A stretch of DNA of 64,000 bases from Flagellimonas meridianipacifica. GTDB lineage: Bacteria; Bacteroidota; Bacteroidia; Flavobacteriales; Flavobacteriaceae. Position 1 is the stretch's first letter, and each line of letters begins with the position of its first letter. Location of the stretch: the NCBI RefSeq assembly GCF_003001695.1, contig NZ_PVYX01000002.1:496001-560000 (forward strand). The letters run 5' to 3'. Below are positions 35,448 to 44,743 of the stretch, piece by piece. The notes under the pieces were generated by a model. The model saw only the letters and a program-made list of their open reading frames with translations. It searched no databases and was not told the DNA's origin. Made by a program: the position numbers and the translations under genes.

Positions 35448-36263
35448 TTAAACGGCTACATCATGCTCGCGCAACGCATTATTAAGAGATGTTTTCTTGT
35501 CCGTACTTTCTTTGCGCTTGCCAATAATCAGTGCGCAAGGTACTTGGTACTCACCGGCTGGAAAGGCTTTTGTATAGCTTCCTGGAATGACAACGGAACG
35601 TGCGGGCACCCTACCTTTAATTTCGACAGGTTCACCATCAGTAACGTCAATAATCTTTGTAGAAGCAGTTAGTACTACGTTTGCTCCCAAAACTGCTTCT
35701 TTCTCTACTCTTACTCCTTCCACTACAATGCAACGTGAGCCAATGAAAGCATTGTCTTCTATGATTACTGGCGCAGCCTGAAGAGGTTCTAACACACCGC
35801 CAATTCCTACACCGCCGCTTAAGTGAACATTTTTGCCTATTTGAGCACAGCTTCCTACTGTGGCCCATGTATCAACCATAGTGCCTTCATCAACATATGC
35901 ACCAATGTTTACATAACTGGGCATGAGTATTGTACCGGATGAGATGTAAGCTCCATGTCTTGCAACGGCATGTGGAACCACACGAATACCTTTCTCTTGA
36001 TACCCTTTTTTTAAAGGAATTTTGTCATGATACTCAAAAATTCCTGCTTCCAACACCTCCATTTTTTGAATTGGAAAATATAGCACGACCGCTTTTTTGA
36101 CCCACTCGTTAATTTGCCAGGAATCACCATTAGGCTCAGCACAACGTAGTTGCCCTAAGTCAATCAGGTTAATAACTTCCCGTATTGCATTTTGGGTTAT
36201 TGATTCTTTCAAAAGTTCTCTATTCTCCCATGCATTTTCTATCAGTGCTCTTAATTCGGTCAT
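35448..36263 (-). CDS. dapD: Tetrahydrodipicolinate N-succinyltransferase
   Basis: It succinylates tetrahydrodipicolinate in diaminopimelate/lysine synthesis, working as a trimer with left-handed beta-helix repeats. The protein is 271 residues. It opens TELRALIENAWENRELL, and the hexapeptide repeats run from VVPHAVARHGAYIS through GAYVDEGTMVDTWATVGSCAQIG to IIEDNAFIGSRCIVVEGV. The C-terminal cap ends VPCALIIGKR. I chose the ATG at 36263; a longer frame to 36314 adds a non-conserved stretch overlapping the promoter. The gene is divergent from ruvX. lysA is at 14097. Confidence 0.96.
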   Translation of the reverse strand: MTELRALIENAWENRELLKESITQNAIREVINLIDLGQLRCAEPNGDSWQINEWVKKAVVLYFPIQKMEVLEAGIFEYHDKIPLKKGYQEKGIRVVPHAVARHGAYISSGTILMPSYVNIGAYVDEGTMVDTWATVGSCAQIGKNVHLSGGVGIGGVLEPLQAAPVIIEDNAFIGSRCIVVEGVRVEKEAVLGANVVLTASTKIIDVTDGEPVEIKGRVPARSVVIPGSYTKAFPAGEYQVPCALIIGKRKESTDKKTSLNNALREHDVAV

Positions 36264-36277
36264 GTCAAAAATTTTGG

Positions 36278-36285
36278 CAAATATA
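36278..36285 (-). promoter_or_regulatory. -7 element of dapD
   Basis: Read on the minus strand this is TATATTTG, matching TAnnTTTG, 15 bases before the dapD ATG. No TTG occurs at the expected distance. Confidence 0.4.
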
Positions 36286-36362
36286 ATTGTGTAAAAGGTA
36301 ATATTCTTAACCATTTTAAGCTCATAACATTTTTAGGGTTATTTTTGGCAAAATTTTACGGT

Positions 36363-36776
36363 TTGGCTCGAATTTTGGCCCTTGACTATGGAAAAGTTCG
36401 TACGGGAATTGCCGTTACTGATGAAATGCAGATAATCGCATCTGGATTGACCACAGTGGAAACGAAAGACTTGATTTCCTTTTTGCAGAATTATATTGTA
36501 AAGGAGAAGGTAGAGCTTTTTGTGATGGGACTTCCCAAACAAATGGACAATACGCCTTCGGAATCAGAAACAATGATTCAAGCGTTTTTGGACAAGCTTA
36601 AAAAGCAGTTCCCCGATATCCCTGTTGAGAGACAAGATGAAAGATTCACTTCCAAAATAGCCTTTCAATCCTTAGTGGACAGCGGAATAAAAAAAAGCAA
36701 AAGAAGAGAGAAAGGTTTGGTAGATGAAATTAGTGCAACGCTAATTTTACAAGCCTATTTAGAAAGAAAAGTATAG
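36363..36776 (+). CDS. ruvX: Holliday junction resolvase-like RuvX (YqgF)
   Basis: This 137-residue RNase H-fold nuclease is implicated in rRNA/junction processing. The conserved opening MARILALDYGKVRTGIAVTD is present from a TTG start at 36363. Another in-frame TTG at 36345 would add six residues, but a TATTTTTG -7-like box at 36340-36347 overlaps it, which favours the inner start. VELFVMGLPKQMDN and PVERQDERFTSK follow, and the C-terminal SRxEKGLVDEISATLIL region is clear. It sits 1 base before def, so the two are probably co-translated. Confidence 0.9.
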   Translation: MARILALDYGKVRTGIAVTDEMQIIASGLTTVETKDLISFLQNYIVKEKVELFVMGLPKQMDNTPSESETMIQAFLDKLKKQFPDIPVERQDERFTSKIAFQSLVDSGIKKSKRREKGLVDEISATLILQAYLERKV

Positions 36777-36777
36777 T

Positions 36778-37368
36778 ATGATTTTACCTATAGTTGCTTA
36801 CGGAGAACCTGTTCTTAGAAAACAAGCTAAACAAATAGATGCTGATTATCCCAAGCTTAGTGAGCTTATTGATAATATGTGGGACACGATGTACAATGCC
36901 CATGGGGTTGGTCTGGCAGCACCACAAGTTGGCCTGCCCATTCGTTTGTTTTTAGTGGATACTACCCCGTTTTCTGATGACGAAGATTTATCTCCCGAAG
37001 AACAAAAAGCCTTGAACGGTTTTAAAAAAGTTTTTATTAATGCCAACATCGAGGAAGAAGAAGGAGAAGAGTGGGATTTTAATGAAGGTTGCTTGAGTAT
37101 TCCGGATGTGAGGGAAGATGTAAAAAGGAAACCGACTATTACCATCACTTATTTGGACGAGGATTTCAATTCGCATACGGAAACTTATGATGGTCTATTG
37201 GCCCGTGTTATTCAGCATGAATACGACCACATTGAAGGTATCCTTTTCACGGATAAACTTTCTTCTCTCAAAAAACGACTTTTGAAAAGTAGGTTGGATA
37301 AAATATCCAAAGGAAAAATCAAAGTGGACTACAAAATGCGTTTTCCAAATCTTAAAAAAAGCAGATAG
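36778..37368 (+). CDS. def: Peptide deformylase
   Basis: This metalloenzyme removes the formyl group from the N-terminal Met of new proteins. It is 196 residues, with all three family motifs: GVGLAAPQVG (motif 1), EGCLSIPDVR (motif 2, metal Cys), and QHEYDHIEG (motif 3, two metal His and the catalytic Glu). A 30-residue insertion (SDDEDLSPEEQKALNGF) between the first and second motifs is common in Bacteroidota. It lies directly behind ruvX, with the DUF5606 gene behind it. Confidence 0.97.
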   Translation: MILPIVAYGEPVLRKQAKQIDADYPKLSELIDNMWDTMYNAHGVGLAAPQVGLPIRLFLVDTTPFSDDEDLSPEEQKALNGFKKVFINANIEEEEGEEWDFNEGCLSIPDVREDVKRKPTITITYLDEDFNSHTETYDGLLARVIQHEYDHIEGILFTDKLSSLKKRLLKSRLDKISKGKIKVDYKMRFPNLKKSR

Positions 37369-37393
37369 GTCATTCTAGTACTCAAGAAAAGTA

Positions 37394-37401
37394 TAATTTT
37401 G
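37394..37401 (+). promoter_or_regulatory. -7 element before the DUF5606 gene
   Basis: TAATTTTG matches TAnnTTTG 19 bases before the ATG at 37421. No clear TTG is upstream. Confidence 0.35.
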
Positions 37402-37420
37402 CGCGCATAAAAAATAAAAT

Positions 37421-37846
37421 ATGGCTCTGGACAAGATTTTATCCATTGGAGGAAAACCAGGTTTATTTAAGCTTCTGACCCAAACTAGAACAGGATTTGT
37501 TGGCGAATCTCTGTTGGATGGAAAGAGAGTAAGTGTGGGAATGCGAAATAATGTTAGCGTGCTCTCTGAAATTGCGATATATACCTTGGAAGAAGAAATC
37601 CCGCTTAGACAGGTTTTTCAGAAGATAAAGGAAAAAGAACAAGGAAAAAAGACATCCATAAGTCATAAGGCCGAAAAGATTCAGTTGGAGGAGTATTTCT
37701 TTGAAATCTTACCAAACTATGATGAGGACCGTGTATATGCCAGTGATATCAAAAAGATTGTCCAGTGGTATAATATACTTTTGGATAATGGTATTACCAA
37801 TTTCTCTGAAGGAGATACTGAAGATGTTCATTCTGAAGAAGAATAA
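37421..37846 (+). CDS. DUF5606 protein
   Basis: This 141-residue soluble protein is conserved in Bacteroidota. It opens MALDKILSIGGKPGLFKLLT, followed by GFVGESLLDGKRVSVG and IAIYTLEEEIPLRQVFQKI, the DUF5606 core. A C-terminal acidic stretch ends NFSEGDTEDVHSEEE. The family is placed next to def and ruvX in this lineage; no biochemical role is known to me. Its stop is 10 bases from the convergent hexosaminidase gene. Confidence 0.85.
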   Translation: MALDKILSIGGKPGLFKLLTQTRTGFVGESLLDGKRVSVGMRNNVSVLSEIAIYTLEEEIPLRQVFQKIKEKEQGKKTSISHKAEKIQLEEYFFEILPNYDEDRVYASDIKKIVQWYNILLDNGITNFSEGDTEDVHSEEE

Positions 37847-37855
37847 GAACGTTCT

Positions 37856-39439
37856 TCACCACTCGATAAGGGGACTGCGATAAAAATTTACATTATTCTT
37901 TTCTAGGAAATGGAGCTGTCTTGCAAGTCTCGTTTTATAATCCTCCCAATTGCGATTCTCCGGTGTGGACCAACCCAATTCTGCATATCCAATAACTCTA
38001 GGAAACGCCAAATATTCCATTTCTGATGAATTACTAATGGTTTCGGACCACAAGGGTGCTTCAATGCCCAGAATACTTTCTGTGGGAAGGTCTTTTACAA
38101 AAGTTGATGGATTCCAAATGTATGCGGAATCTACAGTAATATGACCTGCCCAGTCCAATCCATGTTTTGACAAAGAATCATATTTCATATCCAAATAGGC
38201 CTTTTTAGCAGGTGAAAGAATAACCTTATTTCCCTTTTCTGCAGCTTTCAAAGCATTTTCTTCTGTTCTCCAATGCTGCGCAATAGTCTTCGGGCTAATG
38301 TCAGCTTCGACAATCTCGTCCCAACCAATCATATTTTTACCATGTTTTTGCACAATGCCTTCAACACGCTCTACAAAATATTTATAATCCTTTTTCTTGG
38401 TAACAAAGCTTTCATCGCCCCCAATATGAATATATGGCCCAGGAGTGATGGCAGCCAGTTCTCGAATCACATCATCCAAAAATGAATAGACCGTATCTTT
38501 TCTGGTGTTGAAAGAGCTAAAACCTACCCGAGTGCCAGTATAGGACTTTAAAGGCTTTCCAGTTCCGTCCAAAAACGGATAACTTAAACTAGCTGCATTG
38601 GTGTGTCCTGGCATATCAATTTCAGGAATGATGGTAATAAAACGCTCGGCAGCATATTCCACGATTTCTTGATAGTCAGATTGGGTATAAAACCCTCCAG
38701 CTTCCCCACCAACTTCTGTTTTCCCACCAATTTCTGTAAGTTTTGGCCATGATTTCACTTCAATCCGCCAACCTTGGTCATCGGTCAGGTGCAAATGGAG
38801 TACATTCAATTTGTAGTAGGCAATAAGGTCAATGTACTTTTTTACTTCTTCAACAGTAAAGAAGTGACGTGCCACATCCAACATAGTTCCACGATATCCG
38901 AAGGTTGGTCTATCCGTAATTTTTCCAGCTGGTATTACCCATAAAGATGAATTTGTGAGGGTATCATTACTCTTTTCTGGAATAAGCTGCAATAGGGTTT
39001 GAACACCTCTAAATGCTGCTTCAGGTGTTGGGGCTTGAATTAAGATGGAATCTTGTTTGATTTCCAACTCGTAGGATTCTGATGCAGATAACGCAGTGTT
39101 CTTTGATTCCAGAATGAAAATTGAGTTTTCGGGAGCATCTTGGTTTTCGGGTTCAGTTGATGCATTCAAGGGAAGAGAGAGCGTAGTTCTAAACTGAATC
39201 TTTTTGGATAAAAACTGACCTACTTTGGAATACAATGTATCCTGTTTATCCGTATAGATGACAGTATTTTTTCCTAACCCAAAGGCATTGTAAGATGCTT
39301 GGATGTTTAATGGTTTGGGAATTAAGGCAGATTGACCAAGGTCTGTTTTGGGGAAATTAATCTTCTCTTTCTGTTTTTCGCATGAAGAACAGAAAACCAA
39401 AAGAAGAAAAATAAGTAAGGGGTAGAAATAAGGTTTCAT
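37856..39439 (-). CDS. Beta-N-acetylhexosaminidase, GH20 lipoprotein
   Basis: This 527-residue lipoprotein (LLVFCSSC lipobox) is on the outer or periplasmic face. It has a GH20b N-terminal domain (about 40-150) and a TIM barrel with the catalytic Asp-Glu pair in HIGGDES (residue about 340), plus DMPGHTNAASLSYP and GWRIEVKSWP. It releases terminal GlcNAc/GalNAc from chitin-like or peptidoglycan/host glycans by substrate-assisted catalysis. I chose the ATG at 39439, which overlaps the upstream SGNH gene by four bases. It is the last gene of the bglX-SGNH-GH20 series. Confidence 0.94.
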   Translation of the reverse strand: MKPYFYPLLIFLLLVFCSSCEKQKEKINFPKTDLGQSALIPKPLNIQASYNAFGLGKNTVIYTDKQDTLYSKVGQFLSKKIQFRTTLSLPLNASTEPENQDAPENSIFILESKNTALSASESYELEIKQDSILIQAPTPEAAFRGVQTLLQLIPEKSNDTLTNSSLWVIPAGKITDRPTFGYRGTMLDVARHFFTVEEVKKYIDLIAYYKLNVLHLHLTDDQGWRIEVKSWPKLTEIGGKTEVGGEAGGFYTQSDYQEIVEYAAERFITIIPEIDMPGHTNAASLSYPFLDGTGKPLKSYTGTRVGFSSFNTRKDTVYSFLDDVIRELAAITPGPYIHIGGDESFVTKKKDYKYFVERVEGIVQKHGKNMIGWDEIVEADISPKTIAQHWRTEENALKAAEKGNKVILSPAKKAYLDMKYDSLSKHGLDWAGHITVDSAYIWNPSTFVKDLPTESILGIEAPLWSETISNSSEMEYLAFPRVIGYAELGWSTPENRNWEDYKTRLARQLHFLEKNNVNFYRSPLIEW

Positions 39440-40125
39440 TTCCCTAAGGTAACAAAATCCTTTAGGGCTTCTTCCCAAAGATCATATCCCTTAGAATTCA
39501 TATGAAGACCGTCTTCAATGAACAAATCTCTTTTTAGTTTTCTTTTGTTCAGCATTACTGACCATACATCAGCATAGGAAATCTTACTTCTTTCAGATGC
39601 CAAGGCTTTAAGTTTTCGGTTGAGACGTCTATATCTTGACCTAAACTTCCAGCGGGATATACTAGGTTTTGCAGAAATCAATACAATTTCCATGTCTGGT
39701 CTCTGTTGTTGAAGCGTATCTAAAACTTGTACAAAAGTTCCAATGATTTTTTTCGGTCTTTTTTTTGCGAAAATGTCGTTGTCTCCTTCATAAATGAATA
39801 CTTTACTTGGATTGTAATCAAGAATAAGCTCATTTAGAAAGTTGGCCAAGTCAGAAGTTTGTGAGCCTCCAAAACCTGTATTCAAAACTTGATTTTCTGG
39901 AAAACGTTCTTGTAAATCTTTCCATAACCGAACACTGGAACTTCCTGTAAACAGAATAGAGGGTTTGGACCTGTCCCAAATCGTATCCATTCTTTCTTGA
40001 ATTTCCTTTACCTCTCCATAAAAGGGCAATGAGCCTTGTCCATAGGAGGTTCCAATGCAGATAAATAGAAACATTAGAAAAGAAAGGTGGTATAGGATTT
40101 GCTTCAAAATATTACTGTTTTTCAA
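39436..40125 (-). CDS. SGNH/GDSL-type esterase
   Basis: This 229-residue secreted hydrolase has a signal peptide (to about CIGTSYGQG). Block I is SILFTGSSSVRLW (GSSS in place of GDSL), followed by GFGGSQTSDLANF and IFIYEGDNDIFAKKRP with the Asn of the oxyanion hole, and block V is EDGLHMNSKGYDLW (Asp and His of the triad). Such enzymes often deacetylate carbohydrates. The 14-base overlap with bglX and 4-base overlap with the GH20 gene suggest it strips acyl groups for the two glycosidases. Confidence 0.9.
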   Translation of the reverse strand: MKNSNILKQILYHLSFLMFLFICIGTSYGQGSLPFYGEVKEIQERMDTIWDRSKPSILFTGSSSVRLWKDLQERFPENQVLNTGFGGSQTSDLANFLNELILDYNPSKVFIYEGDNDIFAKKRPKKIIGTFVQVLDTLQQQRPDMEIVLISAKPSISRWKFRSRYRRLNRKLKALASERSKISYADVWSVMLNKRKLKRDLFIEDGLHMNSKGYDLWEEALKDFVTLGK

Positions 40126-42367
40126 AGGTCTGACTAAGTACTTCTTGAGAGTTTGTTCCCATCATCACTTCAAACTCACCGGGTTCTACTACAAAATCAT
40201 AATTATGATTATAAAATCCAAGTTCAGCATCGGTTAAAACAAACTCCACTACTTTAGATTCTCCAGGTTGTAAACTAATCTTTTTGAATCCTTTTAACTC
40301 CTTTATTGGACGGGTCACGCTGGCCACTTTATCTCTTATATAAAGTTGCACAACCTCCTCACCAGCAACACTTCCTGTATTTTTTATAGTCGCACTGACC
40401 TTTATGGCACTTTGATCTGAAGCATCTATCTTCAATTCACTGTACTCAAATTGGGTATAGCTCAAGCCATATCCAAAAGGATAAAGAGGAGAATTTTGTT
40501 CATCGCTATAATGTGCCCAGAACACGTTGGGCTGAGGGTCGGGTCTTCCAGTACTGAAATGATTATAATAGATAGGAATCTGTCCAATGCTTCTTGGAAA
40601 GGTCATGGGCAGTTTCCCGCTAGGGTTATAATCTCCAAAGAGCACTTTGGCAATAGCATTTCCTGTTTCTGTTCCAAGTTGCCATGTTTCTAAAATTGCC
40701 GGCACGTTTTCAGCTTCCCATTCAATAGTAAGTGGGCGACCATTCATCAAAACGAGAACAACATTTTGATTAACCTCGTAAACCGCTTTTAATAAATCCA
40801 GTTGGAGTCCAGGTAAGTTGAGGTTTGTTCTACTTCTTGCTTCACCACTTTGGAATCCATGTTCGCCAAGTACCATGAGAACAACATCTGATTCCTTGGC
40901 TAAGGTCACAGCTTCTTCCATTCCGGAAGTGTCAGACTCATTTACTTGAACTTCATTCAAAAAATTAGCGTCCTTATTGAACACTTTAGGTCCAGAAGCG
41001 TAGGTAACATTATTGGTATAACTCTTCAATCCTTCTAAAAAGGAGACCGCCGTATTGTCATCAGACCCTATGCGCCAACTACCTAGAGGACTGTTTTTAT
41101 CATCCGCGAGCTCACCTATAACCGCAATGTTGGCCTGATCTTTTGCCAATGGCAGCAAATTGTTTTCATTTTTAAGAAGGACAATGGACTTCATGGCCAT
41201 TTCCAAAACACCTGCCCTGTGATCTTCATGGTAGAGCTCTTCTTTTTCGCGCTCGGAATTGCAGTACTTGTAGGGGTCATCAAAAAGACCTAGTTCAAAC
41301 TTTACTTTCAGAATTCTTCGCACTGCATCATCGACCAAAGCTTCGTCTACCTTTCCTTCTTGTACGTTTTGAACCAAATGATTGACATAAGATGAAGATT
41401 CCATGTCCATATCCGAACCAGCTTTGACACCTAATTCAGCAGTATGTTTTAAATCTTTTGCGAAACCATGTGGTGCCATTTCGGCAATAGAAGCCCAGTC
41501 GGAAATCACAAAGCCTTCAAATCCCCATTTTCCCTTAAGAACATCACGTTGTAGAAAAACATCTCCAGTAACAGGAATACCATTAAGGATGTTAAATCCG
41601 TTCATCACGGTTTTGACATCAGCGTCCACCGCTGCCTTAAATGTAGGTAAGACGGTATTGAATAGGGTAGAAGTACCAATATCAACCGTGTTGTATTCTT
41701 TTCCAGCCTCTGCAAATCCATAGGCTGCAAAATGCTTGGCACAAGCAGCTATGGTGTTGTGTTGGGAAAGGTCATCGCCTTGAAAACCGTTTACCCGCGC
41801 CTTGGCAATTTGAGATCCAAGAAAAGTGTCTTCACCACCGCCTTCCATTACACGCCCCCATCTCGGGTCTCTTGAAATATCAACCATGGGAGCAAAGGTC
41901 CAGTGAAGCCCAACAGCTGAAGCTTCCTCTGCTGCAATTCTTGCCGATTTTTCAATGGCTTCCATATCCCAGCTTGCCGCTTCTGCCAAGGGAATTGGCG
42001 CCAGTGTTTTATACCCGTGGATTACATCAAATCCAAAAAGGAGCGGAATACCCAATCTTGATTCTTCAACAACCAATTTTTGCAACTTTCTGGTTTCTTC
42101 AGTTCCTGTTACATTTAACATGGAGCCAACCCAACCTTTTTTTAAATGCTCATATTTAATAGCTGCGTTCCCGCCTTGAGGTGCTGGTCCGGTAGCATCC
42201 CAAAAACCATTGTATTGGTTCATTTGTCCTACCTTTTCCTCTAAGGTCATTTGCTGTAATAGGGATTCTACTTTTTGGTCTATCGTTTTTTCTTGGGCCA
42301 TAAGCTCAGAATTAGGAAACCACAAAGAAATTGAAAAAATAAGAATGTAAACAAGAAAGCGCCTCAT
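40112..42367 (-). CDS. bglX: Beta-glucosidase BglX-like, GH3
   Basis: This 751-residue secreted GH3 enzyme has a signal peptide to about LMAQE. The N-terminal TIM barrel includes GSMLNVTGTEETRKLQ and GFDVIHGYKTLAPIP. The nucleophile Asp is in GFVISDWASI (about residue 295), and the C-terminal alpha/beta sandwich holds the acid/base region. A fibronectin-III-like domain (from about 655, GEEVVQLYIRDKVASVTRP) ends the protein. It hydrolyses beta-linked glucosides or related disaccharides in the periplasm. It is first in a three-gene operon; a CAAAAATA (minus TATTTTTG) -7 box is at 42415-42422. Confidence 0.94.
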   Translation of the reverse strand: MRRFLVYILIFSISLWFPNSELMAQEKTIDQKVESLLQQMTLEEKVGQMNQYNGFWDATGPAPQGGNAAIKYEHLKKGWVGSMLNVTGTEETRKLQKLVVEESRLGIPLLFGFDVIHGYKTLAPIPLAEAASWDMEAIEKSARIAAEEASAVGLHWTFAPMVDISRDPRWGRVMEGGGEDTFLGSQIAKARVNGFQGDDLSQHNTIAACAKHFAAYGFAEAGKEYNTVDIGTSTLFNTVLPTFKAAVDADVKTVMNGFNILNGIPVTGDVFLQRDVLKGKWGFEGFVISDWASIAEMAPHGFAKDLKHTAELGVKAGSDMDMESSSYVNHLVQNVQEGKVDEALVDDAVRRILKVKFELGLFDDPYKYCNSEREKEELYHEDHRAGVLEMAMKSIVLLKNENNLLPLAKDQANIAVIGELADDKNSPLGSWRIGSDDNTAVSFLEGLKSYTNNVTYASGPKVFNKDANFLNEVQVNESDTSGMEEAVTLAKESDVVLMVLGEHGFQSGEARSRTNLNLPGLQLDLLKAVYEVNQNVVLVLMNGRPLTIEWEAENVPAILETWQLGTETGNAIAKVLFGDYNPSGKLPMTFPRSIGQIPIYYNHFSTGRPDPQPNVFWAHYSDEQNSPLYPFGYGLSYTQFEYSELKIDASDQSAIKVSATIKNTGSVAGEEVVQLYIRDKVASVTRPIKELKGFKKISLQPGESKVVEFVLTDAELGFYNHNYDFVVEPGEFEVMMGTNSQEVLSQTFEKQ

Positions 42368-42428
42368 ATTGTCAGGTTGTGTTGAAAAGTCGTTGATAGC
42401 ATGACAAAATAACTCAAAAATATAGTAT

Positions 42429-42456
42429 TTGCTAGCTTTTAGTCTTCGTACTTTTA
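42429..42456 (+). promoter_or_regulatory. mazG promoter
   Basis: TTG at 42429-42431, 17 nt, then TACTTTTA at 42449-42456 (TAnnTTTA). The mazG ATG is at 42476. It is next to the bglX -7 box on the other strand. Confidence 0.5.
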
Positions 42457-42475
42457 TTTAAAATTTAAATCTCTT

Positions 42476-43249
42476 ATGCACTCCCGAAAAAAACAACTGG
42501 AAGCCCTTGATAGATTGCTAAGCATTATGGATGAACTAAGGGAGCAATGCCCTTGGGACAAGAAACAAACCATGCAATCTTTAAGACATTTGACCATCGA
42601 GGAAACCTATGAACTTGGTGATGCCATTTTGGAGAACGACCTGGATGAAGTCAAAAAAGAATTGGGAGATTTACTCTTGCACATCATTTTCTACTCAAAA
42701 ATAGGTTCTGAAACCAAAGATTTTGATATTGCTGATGTGGCTCATGGGATAAGCGAAAAGCTTATAAACCGCCATCCACATATTTATGGTGATATCAAAG
42801 TTGAAAATGAGGATGAGGTTAAGCAGAATTGGGAGAACATCAAATTGAAGGAAGGTAAGAAAAGTGTTTTGGAGGGTGTTCCAGACAGCTTACCAGCATT
42901 GGTAAAAGCCAATAGGATTCAAGAAAAGGTGGCTGGAGTGGGATTTGACTGGGAAGAACCAGCGCAAGTTTTTGAAAAGGTAAAAGAAGAATTGTCCGAA
43001 TTTCAGGAGGAAGTAAAGAACCAAAACCCAGACAGACTGGAAGCAGAATTTGGTGATGTTCTTTTTTCAATGATCAACTATGCTCGATTTTTAAATGTAA
43101 ATCCTGAGAATGCCTTGGAAAGAACGAACAAAAAGTTCATAAAACGTTTCCAATATCTCGAAAAACAGGCTAAGGCTTCTGGAAAAGCGCTAAAGGACAT
43201 GTCGCTTGCTGAGATGGATGTGTTCTGGGAACAAGCAAAGAGCCTGTAA
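42476..43249 (+). CDS. mazG: Nucleoside triphosphate pyrophosphohydrolase MazG
   Basis: This 257-residue protein hydrolyses (d)NTPs to NMP and pyrophosphate, cleaning aberrant nucleotides. Two tandem all-helical MazG domains are visible. The first has CPWDKKQTMQSLRHLTIEETYELGDAI (key residues CPWDKxQT, EExYEL), with metal-ligand Glu/Asp EVKKELGDLLLHI. The second has EEPAQVFEKVKEEL and RLEAEFGDVLFSM. It ends near a MATE gene of the same direction but with its own -7 element. Confidence 0.95.
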   Translation: MHSRKKQLEALDRLLSIMDELREQCPWDKKQTMQSLRHLTIEETYELGDAILENDLDEVKKELGDLLLHIIFYSKIGSETKDFDIADVAHGISEKLINRHPHIYGDIKVENEDEVKQNWENIKLKEGKKSVLEGVPDSLPALVKANRIQEKVAGVGFDWEEPAQVFEKVKEELSEFQEEVKNQNPDRLEAEFGDVLFSMINYARFLNVNPENALERTNKKFIKRFQYLEKQAKASGKALKDMSLAEMDVFWEQAKSL

Positions 43250-43315
43250 ATTTTCCCCACATATTCTTGTGCATAAAATGTTGAAATCAGACTCATTTTT
43301 GCATCAGAATCCAAC

Positions 43316-43323
43316 TATCTTTG
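43316..43323 (+). promoter_or_regulatory. -7 element before the MATE gene
   Basis: TATCTTTG matches TAnnTTTG 20 bases before the TTG start at 43344. A TTG at 43299-43301 is only 14 nt away, so the -33 is uncertain. Confidence 0.35.
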
Positions 43324-43343
43324 AGGCCCTCTAATTTTTCAAC

Positions 43344-44720
43344 TTGTTCAACCAATATACCAGAGAATTCAGATATAATTTGCAACTGGCTTATCCCGTA
43401 ATTTTGGGTATGTTGGGGCATACTTTTGTTGCCTTTGCCGATAATATTATGGTGGGGCAGTTGGGTACTGCAGAACTGGCTGCAGTTTCTTTGGGAAATA
43501 GTTTCGTGTTTATTGCCATGTCATTGGGAATAGGTTTTTCTACCGCTATCACACCTTTGGTGGCAGAAGCCGATGGAGCAAATAATCGTACCGATGGCAA
43601 AAGTGCTTTAAAGCATGGGCTTGTGCTTTGCACCTTATTGGGTGTTTCCCTGTTCGGAATTATCCTGTTGTGTAAACCTTTGTTGCACAGTATGAAACAA
43701 CCTGAAGAAGTGGTGGAATTGGCCATTCCCTACCTTGAATTGGTAGCATTTTCCTTGGTTCCTTTGATTATGTTTCAAGCCTTTAAGCAGTTTTCGGAAG
43801 GTATGTCTCAGACCAAATACCCCATGTACGCTACTATTCTGGCCAATGTGGTCAACATTACCATAAACTATTTGTTGATTTTTGGGTCCTTTGGTTTTCC
43901 AAAGTTGGGCATTGTGGGAGCGGCAATTGGAACGTTGGCCTCCCGATTCATTATGGTGGGATATATTTATTATTTACTTCGACGAAAGAAGCAATTTGAA
44001 CCATTTGTGACCAATTTTAACTTTAGGAAGATTGAAAGGGCCGTCATCAATAAAATAATAGGACTTGGTTTTCCTTCGGCCCTTCAAATGTTTTTTGAGG
44101 TTGCCATCTTTACCGCGGCTATTTGGCTAAGTGGAGTACTTGGTAAGAATGCTCAGGCTTCCAACCAAATTGCTTTGAATTTGAGCAGTATGACCTTTAT
44201 GGTGGGCATGGGGCTTGGTGTTGCAGCCATGGTGCGAGTGGGTAATCAGAAAGGGCTGAAAAACTTTAGAGATTTGAAGCGAATAGGAGAGTCCATATTC
44301 GTATTGACTCTGCTATTGGAAATTGTTTTTGCTGCACTTTTTCTTATTGGACGACATTGGTTGCCTACGTTGTATTTGGATGTTGATGATGCCATAAACT
44401 TGACTGACAATACCAAGGTGATTGCAATTGCAGCCAAACTATTGCTGATTGCAGCCTTTTTTCAAATATCCGATGGCATACAAGTTGTGGTTCTGGGTGC
44501 ACTTCGCGGAATTCAAGACGTCAAAATACCAACGCTTATTACCTTCATCGCATATTGGCTCATAGGTTTTCCTGTTTCCTACTATTTTGGATTGTTCACG
44601 GAATACAAAAGCTCAGGGATTTGGATGGGCCTTTTGCTTGGACTTACGGCTTCAGCGGTAATGTTGTATATTCGATTCAATTATCTCACAAACAAGTTGA
44701 TTTCAAAACAGACTCAATAA
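43344..44720 (+). CDS. MATE-family efflux transporter
   Basis: This 458-residue, 12-span inner-membrane antiporter is of the NorM type. The start is TTG at 43344, just before the conserved YNLQLAYPVILGMLGHTFV. The signature VGQLGTAELAAVSLGNSFVF lies near residue 37. An internal pseudo-repeat, RAVINKIIGLGFPSALQM followed by KNAQASNQIALNLSSMTFM, marks the second half. Substrates are cationic drugs, dyes or metabolites, exchanged for Na+ or H+. No regulator is adjacent. Confidence 0.93.
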   Translation: MFNQYTREFRYNLQLAYPVILGMLGHTFVAFADNIMVGQLGTAELAAVSLGNSFVFIAMSLGIGFSTAITPLVAEADGANNRTDGKSALKHGLVLCTLLGVSLFGIILLCKPLLHSMKQPEEVVELAIPYLELVAFSLVPLIMFQAFKQFSEGMSQTKYPMYATILANVVNITINYLLIFGSFGFPKLGIVGAAIGTLASRFIMVGYIYYLLRRKKQFEPFVTNFNFRKIERAVINKIIGLGFPSALQMFFEVAIFTAAIWLSGVLGKNAQASNQIALNLSSMTFMVGMGLGVAAMVRVGNQKGLKNFRDLKRIGESIFVLTLLLEIVFAALFLIGRHWLPTLYLDVDDAINLTDNTKVIAIAAKLLLIAAFFQISDGIQVVVLGALRGIQDVKIPTLITFIAYWLIGFPVSYYFGLFTEYKSSGIWMGLLLGLTASAVMLYIRFNYLTNKLISKQTQ

Positions 44721-44743
44721 CAGTTGTATTACTTTTCTAAACA

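Noticed and set aside
35364..35672. 102-codon frame overlapping the end of dapD
   Set aside because: Most of it is antisense to dapD, and the Lys-rich beginning lies in an A/T-rich gap.
37845..37856. Perfect 12-base palindrome AAGAACGTTCTT between two convergent stop codons
   Set aside because: No T-run follows on either strand and the stops themselves make up part of the symmetry, so it is not a supported terminator.
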